Assembly: GCF_037975245.1 (NCBI RefSeq)
Contig: NC_092580.1
Coordinates: forward strand, 30,496,001-30,560,000
Direction: 5' to 3'
Length of the DNA stretch: 64,000 bases
DNA from: Apostichopus japonicus
Taxonomy: Eukaryota; Echinodermata; Holothuroidea; Aspidochirotida; Stichopodidae
The first letter of the stretch is position 1, and the number at the start of each line of letters is the position of its first letter. The translations under genes and the position numbers were made by a program. The notes under the pieces were generated by a model that worked only from the letters and a program-made list of their open reading frames with translations, ran no database searches and was not told where the DNA came from. Below, piece by piece: positions 12,241-23,428 of the stretch.

Positions 12241-15200
12241 AGATAAGATAAGATAAGTAAGATAAGTAGAACTTTATTACTCCAAAGAAGGAAATTAAGA
12301 TCTTGCACATAAAATGTAAAAGACAGTACAAAAATATAGCTATGTTACAAATATGAAAAACAGGGAAAGAACGGAACGATAAAACATTAAACAATCGAAC
12401 AATAAAACACACATAGGCAGGACCTAACGGCTCAAGTTATCATTGTAAAGCCTTATTGCACGTGGAATAAACGAATTGCGATGACGGTTTGTTCTCATGG
12501 GTGGGAGACGCAGTCTGCCAGTGCCCCTAGTTATGATATTATCGTGCAGATAACAGTGAAGCGGGTGATCATGGTCATTCCAAACAATGTCTAGTTTGTT
12601 TTGGAGCAAGCACACATAAATTTCCTCAACTGTTGATTGGGGGTCTCCAATGACTCTACCCGCTTTACGAATAATGCTGTCAATACGGTCTCTGTCAGTC
12701 CCCGTGGCGTTCCCGCCCCAACCGACGAGACAATACCGCCATACGCCACAGATAGTAGCGTTGTAAAAAATATCCATTATAGAAGTACGGACGTTAAAAC
12801 TGGCCATTTTATTTAAACAATACAACCTGCTATTCAGCTTCTTGATTAGAGCATCCACCTGATCGCCCCAAGTTAAAGAATCGTTCAAGTGAACGCCAAG
12901 GTACTTGTAAGAGGACACCCTTTCAACTTCCATACTCTTGATAATGACAGGTGGTGGTGGGACAGTACTACGGCGAAAATCAATAACCATCTCCTTCGTT
13001 TTGGAGATATTCAATTGAAGAAAGTTGGTGTCACAGTAGTCCACGAATGACTGCAGCTGGCGGAGATATGCCTCATCATCATCACCATGGATGAGACCAG
13101 CCATGGCTGTATCATCAGCGAACTTGATGAGGGGGCACATCTCCTCCTGAGACCTACAGTCAGCCGTGTACAAAGTAAAGAGAAAAGGTGCAAGGACAGT
13201 TCCCTGGGGAGCTCCAGTGTTGGACAAAATTACACCTGACCGGCATGTAGGACCGAGACTAACAAACTGGGTTCTTTCTGTCATATAATTCATTATCCAG
13301 TTAATGAACCCATGAGGGATGTCCATTCTGATCAGTTTCTTTGTGAGAATGTGTGGCTGGATGGTATTAAAGGCGGAAGAGAAATCGAAAAACGTCACAC
13401 GTGCAGAGGTGCCTTGTTGCTCTAAGTGAGAATATAACCACTGAAGTAGAACGAGGATTGCATCCTCGCAGCTACGACTGGCTTTGTAGGCAAATTGTAA
13501 GGGGTCTGAAAAAGGGGTGACCAAAGGCTTAAAGTGGTTCAAAAATAAACGCTCACAGACTTTCATGGGCACAGCCGTTAGGGCAATTGGGCGGAGGTCA
13601 TTCATACACGATATGACCGGCCGCTTAGACACAGGAACTATCCTAGATTGCTTCCAGAGATGAGGCACCTGTCCCGTTTCAAAAGATAAATTGTAAATTT
13701 TAGTAAAAATATGAGCCAACTCTAGGGCACAATGTTTTAAAACTCTGGGTGAAACATTATCTGGTCCGGCAGCCTTTGATGGATGTAACTTTAAAAAATG
13801 CCTGCGAACCTCATTCTCTGACACTACTATGTTACAATTAGAATCTGTTAATGAAGTTTTCAAACCATGGAGTTCATCCGAAAAATCATGATCATCAAAA
13901 CGGTTGTAAAATGTGTTCAAATGATTGGCATAGTCTGTGGTGATTGCAGGTAAGTGGCAAGATTTAGATTTATTGCTATAGCCACTCATAAGTCGGATAC
14001 CGTCCCAAACACGTTTCATATTATTGTCTTTGAATAAGCCCTCGATCTTGTCACGGTAAGCGGATTTTTCTTCGGCGATCACCTTTTTGAGCTCCTTCTG
14101 TACCTCTTTCAATGCATTTGTGTCACCTTTTTTGAAGAGTCCTTTCTTCTTGTTGATAATTACCTTCACCCTCTTCGTAATCCACGGTTTATTATTCGGG
14201 AAGATCTTAACCTGCTTCGATGGGATGGTATTCTCGACGCAGAATGAAATGTAATCACTTATTGTCTGGGTTAGCTCGTGCACGTCAGCGCTGGCCTCCA
14301 CGAATATATCCCAGTCGGTAGAGTCCAACTCTGCCCGGAGATGGTCAATAGAGGCATTATTCCACTGCTTTACTGCTATTGTTCGGGGTTTCTCCCTTTG
14401 TATCTTGGGTCTATAGCGAGGCACCAGATTGACAAGGTTGTGATCGGCTTTTCCGAGTTTGGGTAATTGAATGGACAGGTAAGCATCTTTGACATTCGTG
14501 TACAATAGGTCCAGGATAGCTGCATCTCGGGTCGGGCATTTAATCTGTTGGTAGTAGTTCACGCTACTCCTTTTAAGATTACAGTGATTGAAGTCGCCAT
14601 TGATAATAGTTAAAGCATCTGGGGCCATGGTCTCAAATTGATCAATAATGTCAACAAGTTCTGATGCTGCCGATTTGGCCACGTTACGATTTGGCACATA
14701 AACAGTATGAACAATCGCATGCGAAAACTCTCTAGGCAAGTAATAAGGGCGTAGACTAACAGTTAGAACTTCGATATTCGGTGAACACGAATGGCGCTTG
14801 ATGAGTGCATTGTTCTGGTGGCACCATTTCTCATTTACGTAAATACATACACCACCCCCTTTTCCTTTGCCAGATTGGGCAGTCCGATCCCCCCGTAATA
14901 GTTTAAATCCATCGATTGAGACATATGAGTCGTTATGATGATCTGTAAGCCAGGTTTCGGTGAAGGACAGTATGCTAGCGTTACGGAATTCGTGGAAATA
15001 TTTACAGTTAGCAGAAATCTCGTCAATTTTGTTGGTCAGTGATTGTACATTACCCATTACGATGGCTGGTAAATAGGGCTTGTGCTTCAGTCTCTGCATT
15101 CTCTTTCGCACGCCTCCTGCTTTGCCGCGTTTCCGTTTGCGAACTTCCTTGGGGATCGATATGTCCGCACTGAGTAAACGTTGTAGGTCGCCGTGTATAG

Positions 15201-15455
15201 GCTTACTACGCAGTGCATAGAGTTCGGCTGTAGTGTATCGGATACTGACAGGTGGCAAACAATTCTCCATTTCCCCGAAACAAGGATATAATATCGAGAG
15301 AAGCATGAGTAACATGATCGTCCATGTGGTAGAATCCATCCTGTATGTGTGAGTATAAGTAACTTTACGATATAGACAGTGAAAAAGACGGTAAACAGAC
15401 GAGAACAAGTGCAAGCGTGTCGCCACTAGAGCAGCGCCGTCAATGTCCAAATATT
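12241..15455 (-). mobile_element. Apparently full-length CR1/L2-like LINE, 3.2 kb
   Basis: A minus-strand non-LTR retrotransposon. Its 3' end is a TTATC repeat tail (12241-12267 on the plus strand as AAGAT/AAGATAAG repeats) preceded by AATAAAG. Its 5' end is placed at about 15455, because a 9-bp direct repeat, ACAACAATA, occurs on both sides (12232-12240 and 15456-15464) and looks like the target-site duplication. One long intact frame occupies most of it. The clade (CR1, L2 or Rex1-like) is assigned by eye from the RT motifs. It sits in the same orientation as the host gene and at that gene's 3' end. Confidence 0.8.
12424..15339 (-). CDS. LINE endonuclease-reverse transcriptase (intact)
   Basis: A 971-residue protein from the ATG at 15339. 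The frame is open a further 37 codons upstream, but without an ATG. Numbering below counts from the frame opening at 15450. The APE-type endonuclease has NVQSLTNK near 134, the metal-binding Glu in FTETWLTD (E165), NGDFNH (D286) and KADHN (D336-H337). The reverse transcriptase carries FFDFSSAFNTI (D689), GAPQGTVLAPFLFTLY and FADDTAM (D779-D780). The C-terminal region ends with RNSFIPRAIRLYNDNLSR. All catalytic residues I can check are present and there is no internal stop or frameshift, so the copy may be recent and competent. No ORF1 is visible; some CR1/Rex1-group elements have a single ORF. A related truncated copy lies at 8.0-8.6 kb. Confidence 0.9.
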   Translation of the reverse strand: MDSTTWTIMLLMLLSILYPCFGEMENCLPPVSIRYTTAELYALRSKPIHGDLQRLLSADISIPKEVRKRKRGKAGGVRKRMQRLKHKPYLPAIVMGNVQSLTNKIDEISANCKYFHEFRNASILSFTETWLTDHHNDSYVSIDGFKLLRGDRTAQSGKGKGGGVCIYVNEKWCHQNNALIKRHSCSPNIEVLTVSLRPYYLPREFSHAIVHTVYVPNRNVAKSAASELVDIIDQFETMAPDALTIINGDFNHCNLKRSSVNYYQQIKCPTRDAAILDLLYTNVKDAYLSIQLPKLGKADHNLVNLVPRYRPKIQREKPRTIAVKQWNNASIDHLRAELDSTDWDIFVEASADVHELTQTISDYISFCVENTIPSKQVKIFPNNKPWITKRVKVIINKKKGLFKKGDTNALKEVQKELKKVIAEEKSAYRDKIEGLFKDNNMKRVWDGIRLMSGYSNKSKSCHLPAITTDYANHLNTFYNRFDDHDFSDELHGLKTSLTDSNCNIVVSENEVRRHFLKLHPSKAAGPDNVSPRVLKHCALELAHIFTKIYNLSFETGQVPHLWKQSRIVPVSKRPVISCMNDLRPIALTAVPMKVCERLFLNHFKPLVTPFSDPLQFAYKASRSCEDAILVLLQWLYSHLEQQGTSARVTFFDFSSAFNTIQPHILTKKLIRMDIPHGFINWIMNYMTERTQFVSLGPTCRSGVILSNTGAPQGTVLAPFLFTLYTADCRSQEEMCPLIKFADDTAMAGLIHGDDDEAYLRQLQSFVDYCDTNFLQLNISKTKEMVIDFRRSTVPPPPVIIKSMEVERVSSYKYLGVHLNDSLTWGDQVDALIKKLNSRLYCLNKMASFNVRTSIMDIFYNATICGVWRYCLVGWGGNATGTDRDRIDSIIRKAGRVIGDPQSTVEEIYVCLLQNKLDIVWNDHDHPLHCYLHDNIITRGTGRLRLPPMRTNRHRNSFIPRAIRLYNDNLSR

Positions 15456-18400
15456 ACAACAATACTACAGAACGAGAGCATGACTAGTAGGACGATAGAA
15501 TTACATTGATTGTGAAAGCCCTGATTCCCTCCACACAGCTCCAACGGTTGCTTCGGCACACACCCCTCGTTGACCTCCTGTATGAATACTGATACTGTAT
15601 ATGGGTGATTCTGGGCATACGTGCATGGACCACAGCTCGAAAGATCGGGGCAGTTCTCCGTCGGGTTGCACCAACCGTAGATGGCCACAAAGTAGTGACC
15701 CGGAAAGAAATCGGGGTCTGAGTATCTCAAACTGATGCTCCTCCTCTCGACGGATGCCAACTTCCAAGAATGGTCCGATATACTCGGCTGTTCGATGGAC
15801 CGCGAAACGATCAGTTCGGGCCAAGCGTAGTCGGTCGGGCAGGCTTTCGGGTCCACGCAGTTCGTCAGGAGGACCTCGATGTTGGAACAGCTGCTGGGCA
15901 CGCAGAATCGATAGTAGTCGTATCCGTTCACCGAGAGGGTCCCCGGCAGAGTGCCGTTTAACGAGATCTCTGAATGTGGATGGACCGATGTCACAGTTGT
16001 CACGTAGACGGAAAACCGAGCATCTGTCAAAAATCGAGAGAACACAAAGCGTTACGAGGGAAGAGTACTTTTCACGATAGTCTTCGTTATAACTCGGATA
16101 AACCTGTCGGGCTGACCTACAGTTGGCAAGAAGATACTGCAGAGGGTTATAGTAAGGATCTTATACATGAGGGCATGTGAGGGCCTTGTGGTCAAGTGGT
16201 TATGGCAGTTGACTTGTGATCTAAGGATTACAGGTTCGAGTCCTGGCCAGATCATTGCGTTGTGTCCTTGGGCAAGGCACTTTATCTCCATTGCCTCTCT
16301 TCACCCAGGTGTATAAATGGGGACTTGCGAGGTGACTTGTAAATATAGTTGCGTGTGACGATTTGTGGCTGCACCCTATGGGAAGTCCCCCGGGGAACAC
16401 GTAGTTATGGTGCACAGTGGTGCCCCAGGAGAGATTGATTGAATTGTGCACACTTTGGTGTGTAGGTGTGTCAAGTTACCAATGACCAGGGTTGTAAAGT
16501 CGTGTGAGAGGGCCTTGGCCCTGAACAAGACTGTAAACCTAAATAATAAAAATAAATAAATAGTGATGTGCGTGATGATCCTGTGAGTTAATTGTCTGAT
16601 GCTACTCGACTTGCATTGTGTGATGTACTACAAAATATCATGACAGTGGGTGCATGTCAATATATCGATACAAGGGGTTTATCATGTCTATGATTTGTAG
16701 AAGAAACCAGCCGAGAACCCAGCAGACTTTGTTAAGTATTTGTCACTATCTGAGCGTTTCTGAATCAGCTTATCCCATGACCATGGAAGCCACTGTACTG
16801 TACATATCATTTATCTGATTCAACGTACAAATTTAAAATGTGATCAGATTTCTACCATGGCAAACTTTGGAATATTTTTCATCTAGAGTTCTCAAGATTT
16901 CTTGAGTCCATGGGAAGGAGGGGTGAGGGTTTTAGAAGAAGGGTCGGGGTATTAGCCATAATTTCCATGTCCCCCACCAGATGAACAACTAAAGTAATAA
17001 ATAAATCTCCTAAAAATACATGTAAGTAAATGAAGTATTGTAAAATTTCTCAATTTTTCTCAATTTCCCAAATTCTCAAAAGGAAGTGACATTTTACATG
17101 TATGTTAAATTGCTGTACTTTTATTTACCAGTGTATCCCGTATCAACGTCATCTCCACAATAGGCATGTACTCCAATATAGAAGGTCCCAGTAGTAAACT
17201 CTGGGTCCCAGCTTGAGATGACCAAATCTTCACTGCCCCAATCATAAGAGGACCAAGCCAAACTGCTGTAGGTAGGGTACAGGTTCGGGCTCTTGCTCAC
17301 ATATAAGTTAGGTTCACCCTCAATGACGTCAACCTGTCGAATTATCAAAGAGTATATACATAGGTCTGTAGGTGTCTTCAAGGTGTATATCACTATTGTG
17401 CAAACATAAACAATAACAACATCATCATAATAATAATCATAACAATGATGAAAATAATGATAATAATAATAAAAATAATTTAAAAAAAATCATAAAAATA
17501 ACAATACTAATAATAAATAAATAAAATAATACTCCAAAACTCATCTTGGTTTGAGTATTCACAAATATCGATGCTTACCTTTCTCCAATCCACATAGCCA
17601 GCCAGCCAACCAACCGACCTAAAAACTCCCCGGTTACACTAAACCTTCTAAGATTGCAGAGCTACGCAACATACATACTTTTAATACCTAAATATATTTT
17701 TAACTGTGTACCTTTGTTTCATACATTACACACATACCGTGTTTGTGTTTGCATTCATACAATCTGTTCCAAGATAAGCAGGATAATCAAAGACACTAAT
17801 AAGAATACAGTGTACATGCAGTAGAGTGGTAATCTAATCTCTTTTATCACATTCAGTCTCTGCCATGTTGGAGATTAACCTTCATATCCTTGAACACACA
17901 TGCAGTGACAAATAAATGACCAAGTATCATCTACATTAATATTTCATCATCAGTCAAAGTGCAAATGTATACAGACATCATGACTTTGGAGTTCACTGTG
18001 GAAAGTTTCACAGTTGGCAGTAGGACCGATCCATTTCAAGTTTGCTCAAAGGTATTCTTAATTTCTTACTTACACATAACGTCATGAACACAAAGAAAAA
18101 TATGAAAAGTGTGAAAAGGAGAATTTGTTGAAATAATAAATTCTCACAACAAGTGATATCGGCAAAATATTCTAAGCTTGTAGATCATGCAATAAAATTT
18201 CTCGGTGTGTTAGAAGGTTTAATCTCAGAACACAACTCATAAATGAAGGCCAGATTTTCACATCTAAATGCAATTTGTACTGGCATATAACACAAATGAT
18301 CTACGGGCTAGAGAATTTAGATCAACTTGTAATCATAAACCGTTCTGGTTTACGTCTTGCACTGTGAACCACCATACTACTGTCAACTGGGATCCTGAAC

Positions 18401-19572
18401 TGATGCAAAGCAATTAAGGAAAAAACTGTAAACAAGTAGTTTCATCCGGTCAGTAAAGGTCAGTTTGGACCAAGGAGTTACTGACACGCCTGACGGAACA
18501 ATTATGCAACAGGGCTGTGTTCATGTGACACAGTGGTATCTCTAGTTGCAAGTGACCGAAGGATCCCTTATCCTCTCATTCAAGGACTTCTGGATCTTGA
18601 AAGCTTGGAAAGCATTCATGACATGAAAGTACATGTATGCATACTACTTTGTGACTGATAGGTTTAAGAGATATATGATAGTGGGAAGATAAAAGACAAG
18701 CCCCTACAAAGAGAAGAGGAAGGGAGAGGTTGTCGGGTGCGGTGCAGAAGGGGAATGCCCCAAGAAAACTTTTTAGTATTCCAATTATCAGACTGCAAAA
18801 ATGTTTTGTACAGGGATGTTATGGTTTGTACGTACTAACTTACCAATCCCCACCCTCATCCCATCTTGAATTAATTGCTTCTCATGACTTTTGGTAACTT
18901 TAACTGACAGAGTAACTGCCGAACAAAAGTTACATAAAACCCGAGACAAGTTATTAAGCATTTTGTACACATTTTGAAACAAATATCATATCCCTTGTGG
19001 CCTTCTCCTCCCAATTTCTCATGTTGTCTAAAAACTGAGCAAACTTCTGGTAACATCAGAGCATTTTGCATTTCACTTATCCCTCACCCTCATCCCATCT
19101 TCAATTAATTGCTTCTCATGACTTTTGGTAACTTTAACTGACAGAGTAACTGCTGAACAAAAGTTACATAAAACCCAAGACAAGTTATTAAGCATTTTGT
19201 ACACATTTTGAAACAAATATCATATCCCTTGTGACCTTCTCCTCCCAATTTCTCATGTTGTCTAAAAACTGAGCAAATTTCTGGTAACATCAGAGCATTT
19301 TGCATTTCACTTATTCTAATCTCTTTAATACTTGATAAAAAGATTAGATTATAAAACTCACCTGGATACGTAGGTCTTGACATGGCTCTGAGACATCTAT
19401 CTTATAATATGCATACTCATTACACTTAGCAATCTGATTCACCAGTCTTTGGCCGAAGGTCAGCTCGTTGTGCTGCTGTGCTTCTGTTAATCTGACGCAC
19501 GACGGTACCAGAGCAGCCACCAGCACAAACGATAAAATAGGTGCCAGACGTTTAGTCTCCATCTTGAAAACC
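15440..19572 (-). CDS. Predicted secreted/GPI-anchored protein with two PPC-like domains
   Basis: Three minus-strand exons: 19362-19562 (ATG at 19562; an intron-type acceptor at 19573 suggests an upstream 5' UTR exon), 17129-17333 and 15440-16023. Donors (GTGAGT, GTAAAT), acceptors (CGACAG, TTGACAG) and phases (0, then 1) agree, giving 990 bp and 329 residues. It has a signal peptide (residues 1-28, SFVLVAALVPSC core). A first domain (about 30-135, NELTFGQRL...YYKIDV...PNLYVSK...GTFYIGVHAYC) is followed by a second (about 140-300, ISLNGTLPG...YDYYRFCV...HYFVAIYGWC). Both look like pre-peptidase C-terminal (PPC) type beta-sandwiches with extra cysteines. The last 20 residues (SIVLLVMLSFCSIVVIFGH) are hydrophobic, as in a GPI signal. 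The final codons appear to come from the 5' end of the LINE inserted next to it. Enzymatic activity is not expected; cell-surface binding is a guess. Confidence 0.75.
16178..16561 (+). mobile_element. tRNA-derived SINE in the second intron of the PPC-like gene
   Basis: The 5' part is tRNA-like, with a box A region (GTGGTCAAGTGGTTATGGC, about 16189) and a box B (GGTTCGAGTCC, 16232-16242). A conserved-looking body follows (GTGTCCTTGGGCAAGGCACT at about 16262), and the copy ends in an A-rich tail of AATA/AAATA repeats (16537-16561). The CCTTGGGCAAGGCACTT block recurs in SINEs of many marine animals. Assignment to a named superfamily would need a database comparison. It is antisense to the host gene. 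Confidence 0.8.
16562..17128. other. Remainder of the second intron
   Basis: AT-rich intron sequence between the SINE and the middle exon; nothing else recognised. Confidence 0.5.
17401..17530. repeat. Imperfect ATA/ATAATA microsatellite
   Basis: A/T-only tract of ATA and AAT trinucleotides with interruptions, in the first coding intron of the PPC-like gene. Confidence 0.8.
17531..18848. other. First coding intron of the PPC-like gene, unique part
   Basis: No exon-like or transposon-like signal found. A small purine-rich stretch lies at 18700-18760. Confidence 0.5.
18849..19316. repeat. 234-bp direct tandem duplication
   Basis: Two adjacent copies (18849-19082 and 19083-19316), each with CACCCTCATCCCATCTT near its start and GAGCATTTTGCATTTCACTT at its end. 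They differ at only a handful of positions, so the duplication is recent. It lies just inside the intron downstream of the signal-peptide exon. The period is a multiple of three, which makes minus-strand frames run through both copies; these have no domain and are taken as chance. Confidence 0.9.
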
Positions 19573-21985
19573 CTATAAAAAAAGAAAGAAATGCAAACCC
19601 AATATTTGAAAGATCAAAGGAAAACAACTCAATTTGAAATATAGAGATCTATAATGTTAAAGAATAAAGTCTGTTTGAATACAAGTTCATGTTCATCATG
19701 ATGCAAAAGTGAACCGGATTCTATGCAAAAGTTTCAAGTTTCTTGAGCTCTAGTATACATACATGTATACCTCCAGAGTTATGTGCAATGATGACTTCTT
19801 GCTTGCACTCATAAGATTCAGGACTAGAATTTCACAAATTTTGGCCAAAGACAGTTTGTGAGAAGGATAATATTTACTGGATTATAAGCAGTAGCATACT
19901 TTTGGTATGGAAATCCTGCCTATTTTGTTACATATCATGTCTTTTATGATTACTTTTAGAGTGATATGCAAGTGCATTTTTCTGGCAAAGGGTGAAATCC
20001 AGCATCCAGCATTTAGTCAGTAAATATAGCACGATCTTTAAAGCCAGCTGGGATTGCTTTTGAATGCAAACTATTGACTATTCACCATTGTATTTATATT
20101 ATGTGGAATTAAATCAAACTCATTATTGACCATAGGACCAACTTGGTCCAATTTCCAGTCATATGCCACAATCAAAACCAGCATTTCCTCAGAGGTGCTC
20201 CCAACTTGTATACGGCATAAAACTTAACCCACAAATTTATGGATCTCATATACTGTAACTAACACAAGTCTGAGCTCTACTTTCAAACTGGAATTTCAGC
20301 TTCAGAATAATGATAATCATGATAAAACTAATTTTAACCATAAATTGTAGATTCCAAATTGGCAGAGTCTGACGGTTATGGATGACTTGCGTTATCTGAT
20401 ACCTGTTAAGGTGATCAGAAATTTCATGAAATGATGAATTTGGCAGTTTCTTTAATAAAGGATTTAATAATGGTGTCCGAGGGACCGTGCAGTGTAATAT
20501 GGTATCAGCAATCAACGTTTTTTTTTCACCTGCAGTTTACAAGGTTCACTGTACAGCACTATAATTTGAGTACTAGTATCGGAATATGGATAGTAGCCTA
20601 CTTTCAATTTAAGGGCTCTTTTCTGGGCAGAAAACAGTGAAAATACTACAACATTATAAACATATATTTGAACAACGTTGTTCAAAGTTTGTGACTGATA
20701 GTAATGTTTCGTTCTAAAATATTATTTGAAGTACAATTTAAATGTTGAAAACTGCAGACTGCCGTGGGGATTGGAATGCTTTGCCATCAGACATTGTGCA
20801 TGCACCGGCCTAGCTGTTTCAAAACTTTAAAAAACAAGCTTACTAACTCTTGTTTTGTTAACTAATAAGTTATACTCTTACTCATACTTGGTTGGCGTTT
20901 ATGTCCTTTACTTTAGTATATGATTTTTGCCGATTTAACACATCTCCAGATTCAGATGTGGTGCGGAATTCTCCTCATGCACTGCCAGAAGCCCTCCCAA
21001 TTAAGCGAAAACCCAAAATGTCAGTATATTTTATCTCCTCTTCCACAACTGTGATCAATTTTGTGTAGCATTCTTGATCAGGCTCTGAAGTATACCTCAT
21101 GTAAAATATATTGGTTCACATGGATATATGCTACTTGCTAGTATGTTTTTCCACATGTTGTAGCCTAGTCTATAGTAATTTAAGCATTTTGCGATGTGAT
21201 TCTGGATAAAATATTCTCTGCAAAGCAAGATGTTTTCATTGTCTTCGGACGTAATGAGATAGCAATATAATGGTAGTGTAGTTTAATGAATTCTGGAATC
21301 TCGAATCGCCAAATACCCCCTCCTTTACCTCATGTACATGTGCAACGTTAGGGGTCTCTGTCTGAACAAACAATAGCTTGCAAGGCAGCCTAGACCCTGG
21401 GTAACAAAAGCACCATCAATGCGTCACATTGACAGTTCTTCTAGGGCAATAATTTGGGTACGTAGGGTCTAGCCTTGGGAATTGGAACACTACGTTGGAG
21501 GACTTGTTTAGCCAGGCTAAAAAGGAGATCCCATCCGTGGGCTACGACCTAGCCTACGCCTAACTTAGAGTCAGACCTGGGAGTGGGACCTAAGCTAGAT
21601 TACAGTAGGCTGATTAGGTCGACTGCTTTCAAGTCGAGATCTCTTGAAGCAATCATCAATAGCATATACATGATACAAATAGGATATTACCTTGGTAATG
21701 TCTAATGCGTCGGTGAAGACTAAACCAGTCATAAAGAAGCAATTATTGAGCACCGATTGTGGCTATCACCGCCTCATTAAACACGAAGCGCAATATTATC
21801 AATCAGTTTCACGAGAAATCACTGATTGCTTAGATGAATTGACGCCAGCGAACAGTACAGTAACCTGGTTAATTATTACAAACGATTATTCTCGATTATC
21901 TAATAATAACATAGCACTACGGAGTACACGAACGACCATGCAGTTTCTGCTTCTGCTTCTGTAGGTTCTCGGGTATCACAACGAG
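19573..21985. other. Upstream region of the PPC-like gene; nothing recognised
   Basis: The polypyrimidine/AG next to 19573 (minus strand) implies that a 5' UTR exon lies somewhere upstream, but it could not be placed. The region contains a perfect 20-bp palindrome at 20667-20686 and no credible coding frame. Confidence 0.4.
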
Positions 21986-21989
21986 GATG

Positions 21990-22270
21990 TTGGTGTGCAG
22001 CGCAGCAGAGCTAATAATAATGCGTGGGCAATCTTGTCTTAACCCCTCAAGACTAGGGCTCTCTTTAACGGCCAAGGATAATGTATTCCAGTCTTTTATG
22101 GTCCTAGGATTAATAGCTATACTGAAAAGCACGATGATTGTGTAGAATTTTAGTATAGCGACCACGCCTCTCTGGTTTCAAGAAGGGATTAGTCTCGTTT
22201 GGGACTGCAATTAGGCCATAAATAATTTGGTAAAAGAGCATAAGTCTGGCTCTTCCTTCTTTCTGTGAGG
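21990..22270 (-). mobile_element. LINE 3' fragment, degenerate
   Basis: Minus-strand fragments resemble the extreme C-terminus of CR1/L2-group reverse transcriptases: RLMLFYQIIYGLIAVPN in one frame, then NPRTIKDWNTLSLAVKESP and SLEGLRQD in another. Frameshifts between the blocks show it is dead. It directly abuts a CAGGGGCGTCAATCC motif at 22271, the end of another DNA-transposon fragment, which is followed by a G-run. Confidence 0.6.
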
Positions 22271-22737
22271 GGCAGGGGCGTCAATCCGATTTGAAACGTG
22301 GGGGGGGGGGGGGGACGGAATCGATTCGAGTATTCCGGCCGTAAGTAGTCAGGTGGCTTAGCAACTTTAACGTTACCGGCCGGACAAAAGTACCAAATTT
22401 GGCATGGAGTTTCTTTTCGACCTATCTATCGATTTTATCCGTGGAACCCACTTTATGGGTTCCGATTTTTCAAGATGGCGACCAAAATCCAAGATGGCCG
22501 CCAGGAAAAAAGGAAATGTCATATATCTGGCTGTAAAAATCGAAGATGAACAAATGAGGGGTCAATTCAGATGTTTCCGGGGTCACTGAAACAGATGATG
22601 ACCATGGCATGTTGCTTGACTAACCCACTTCCAAGATGGCGGCCAAAATCCAAGATGGCCCCCAGAAAAAAGGAAATGTCATGTATCTGGCTGTAAAAAT
22701 CGGAGATGAACAAATGAGGGGTCAATTAAGGTGTTTC

Positions 22738-23428
22738 AAGTGGGGGCGGCAACAATTCATACAGTTGATAAGGTTCGTAATTTGGGTATTATTTTTGATA
22801 AAAGTCTTTCACTTGACTTACATGTTGCAAATGTGTGTAGAAAAGCAAATTTTAGTATTCATAAGCTTTGGCATATTCGTAGTTACTTGGATGATACCTC
22901 ATGTAAATCACTTGTTCATGCATTTGTTACGTCACACATAGATTACTGCAATTCATTATACTGTAACTTACCTTCACATCTCATAGATAAACTTCAGAAA
23001 ATCCAAAATGCTGCTGCCAGACTTGTAACGGGTACTTCCAAATATGATCATATAAAACCCGTCCTACATAACTTGCATTGGCTTCCAGTTAGAGAAAGAA
23101 TATCTTATAAGATTTTATTACTCACTTTTAAATGTATTTACAATATTGCACCGCAGTACCTTTGTGATTTAATTTCTCTTTACACTCCCTCTAGACCGTT
23201 GCGTTCCTCGTCCGCTCTGCTTTTAACTGTTCCTAACATAAGAACTGCAAAATTTGGACCGAGATCTTTCAGCTATGCTTCGCCTGTTTTATGGAATTCA
23301 CTCCCTGAGGTTTTAAGAAAAATTGAAAGTTTTACCCTTTTTAAATCCAAACTTAAGACGCATTTGAATATATATATGTTATAGTATTTGCGCTTTATAA
23401 GGAACCATAATAATAATAATAATAATAA
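22738..23428 (+). mobile_element. Nested 5'-truncated L2/CR1-like LINE
   Basis: The open frame 22731-23384 reads the C-terminal part of a CR1/L2-group RT: VRNLGIIFDKSLSLDLHV, HAFVTSHIDYCNSLYCNLP, QKIQNAAARLVTGTSKYDH, LHWLPVRERISYKILLLTF, and WNSLPEVLRK near the end. The tail is an AAT repeat (23407-23428). The exact junctions are set by comparison with the uninterrupted block in the other arm: TTTC is duplicated on both sides (22734-22737 and 23429-23432). The frame is intact, but the element lacks the endonuclease and the catalytic RT domain. Confidence 0.85.

Noticed and set aside
15501-16080. Overlapping frames on both strands opposite the PPC-like exon
   Set aside because: They are GC-rich shadows of a well-supported exon with matching splice phases.
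18871-19383. Minus-strand frames across the 234-bp duplication
   Set aside because: They exist because the period is a multiple of three; there is no conserved motif, and the region is intronic.
22271-22345. Complete element starting CAGGGGCGTCAATCC
   Set aside because: The right end is missing; it is probably cut by the fold-back element or by decay.
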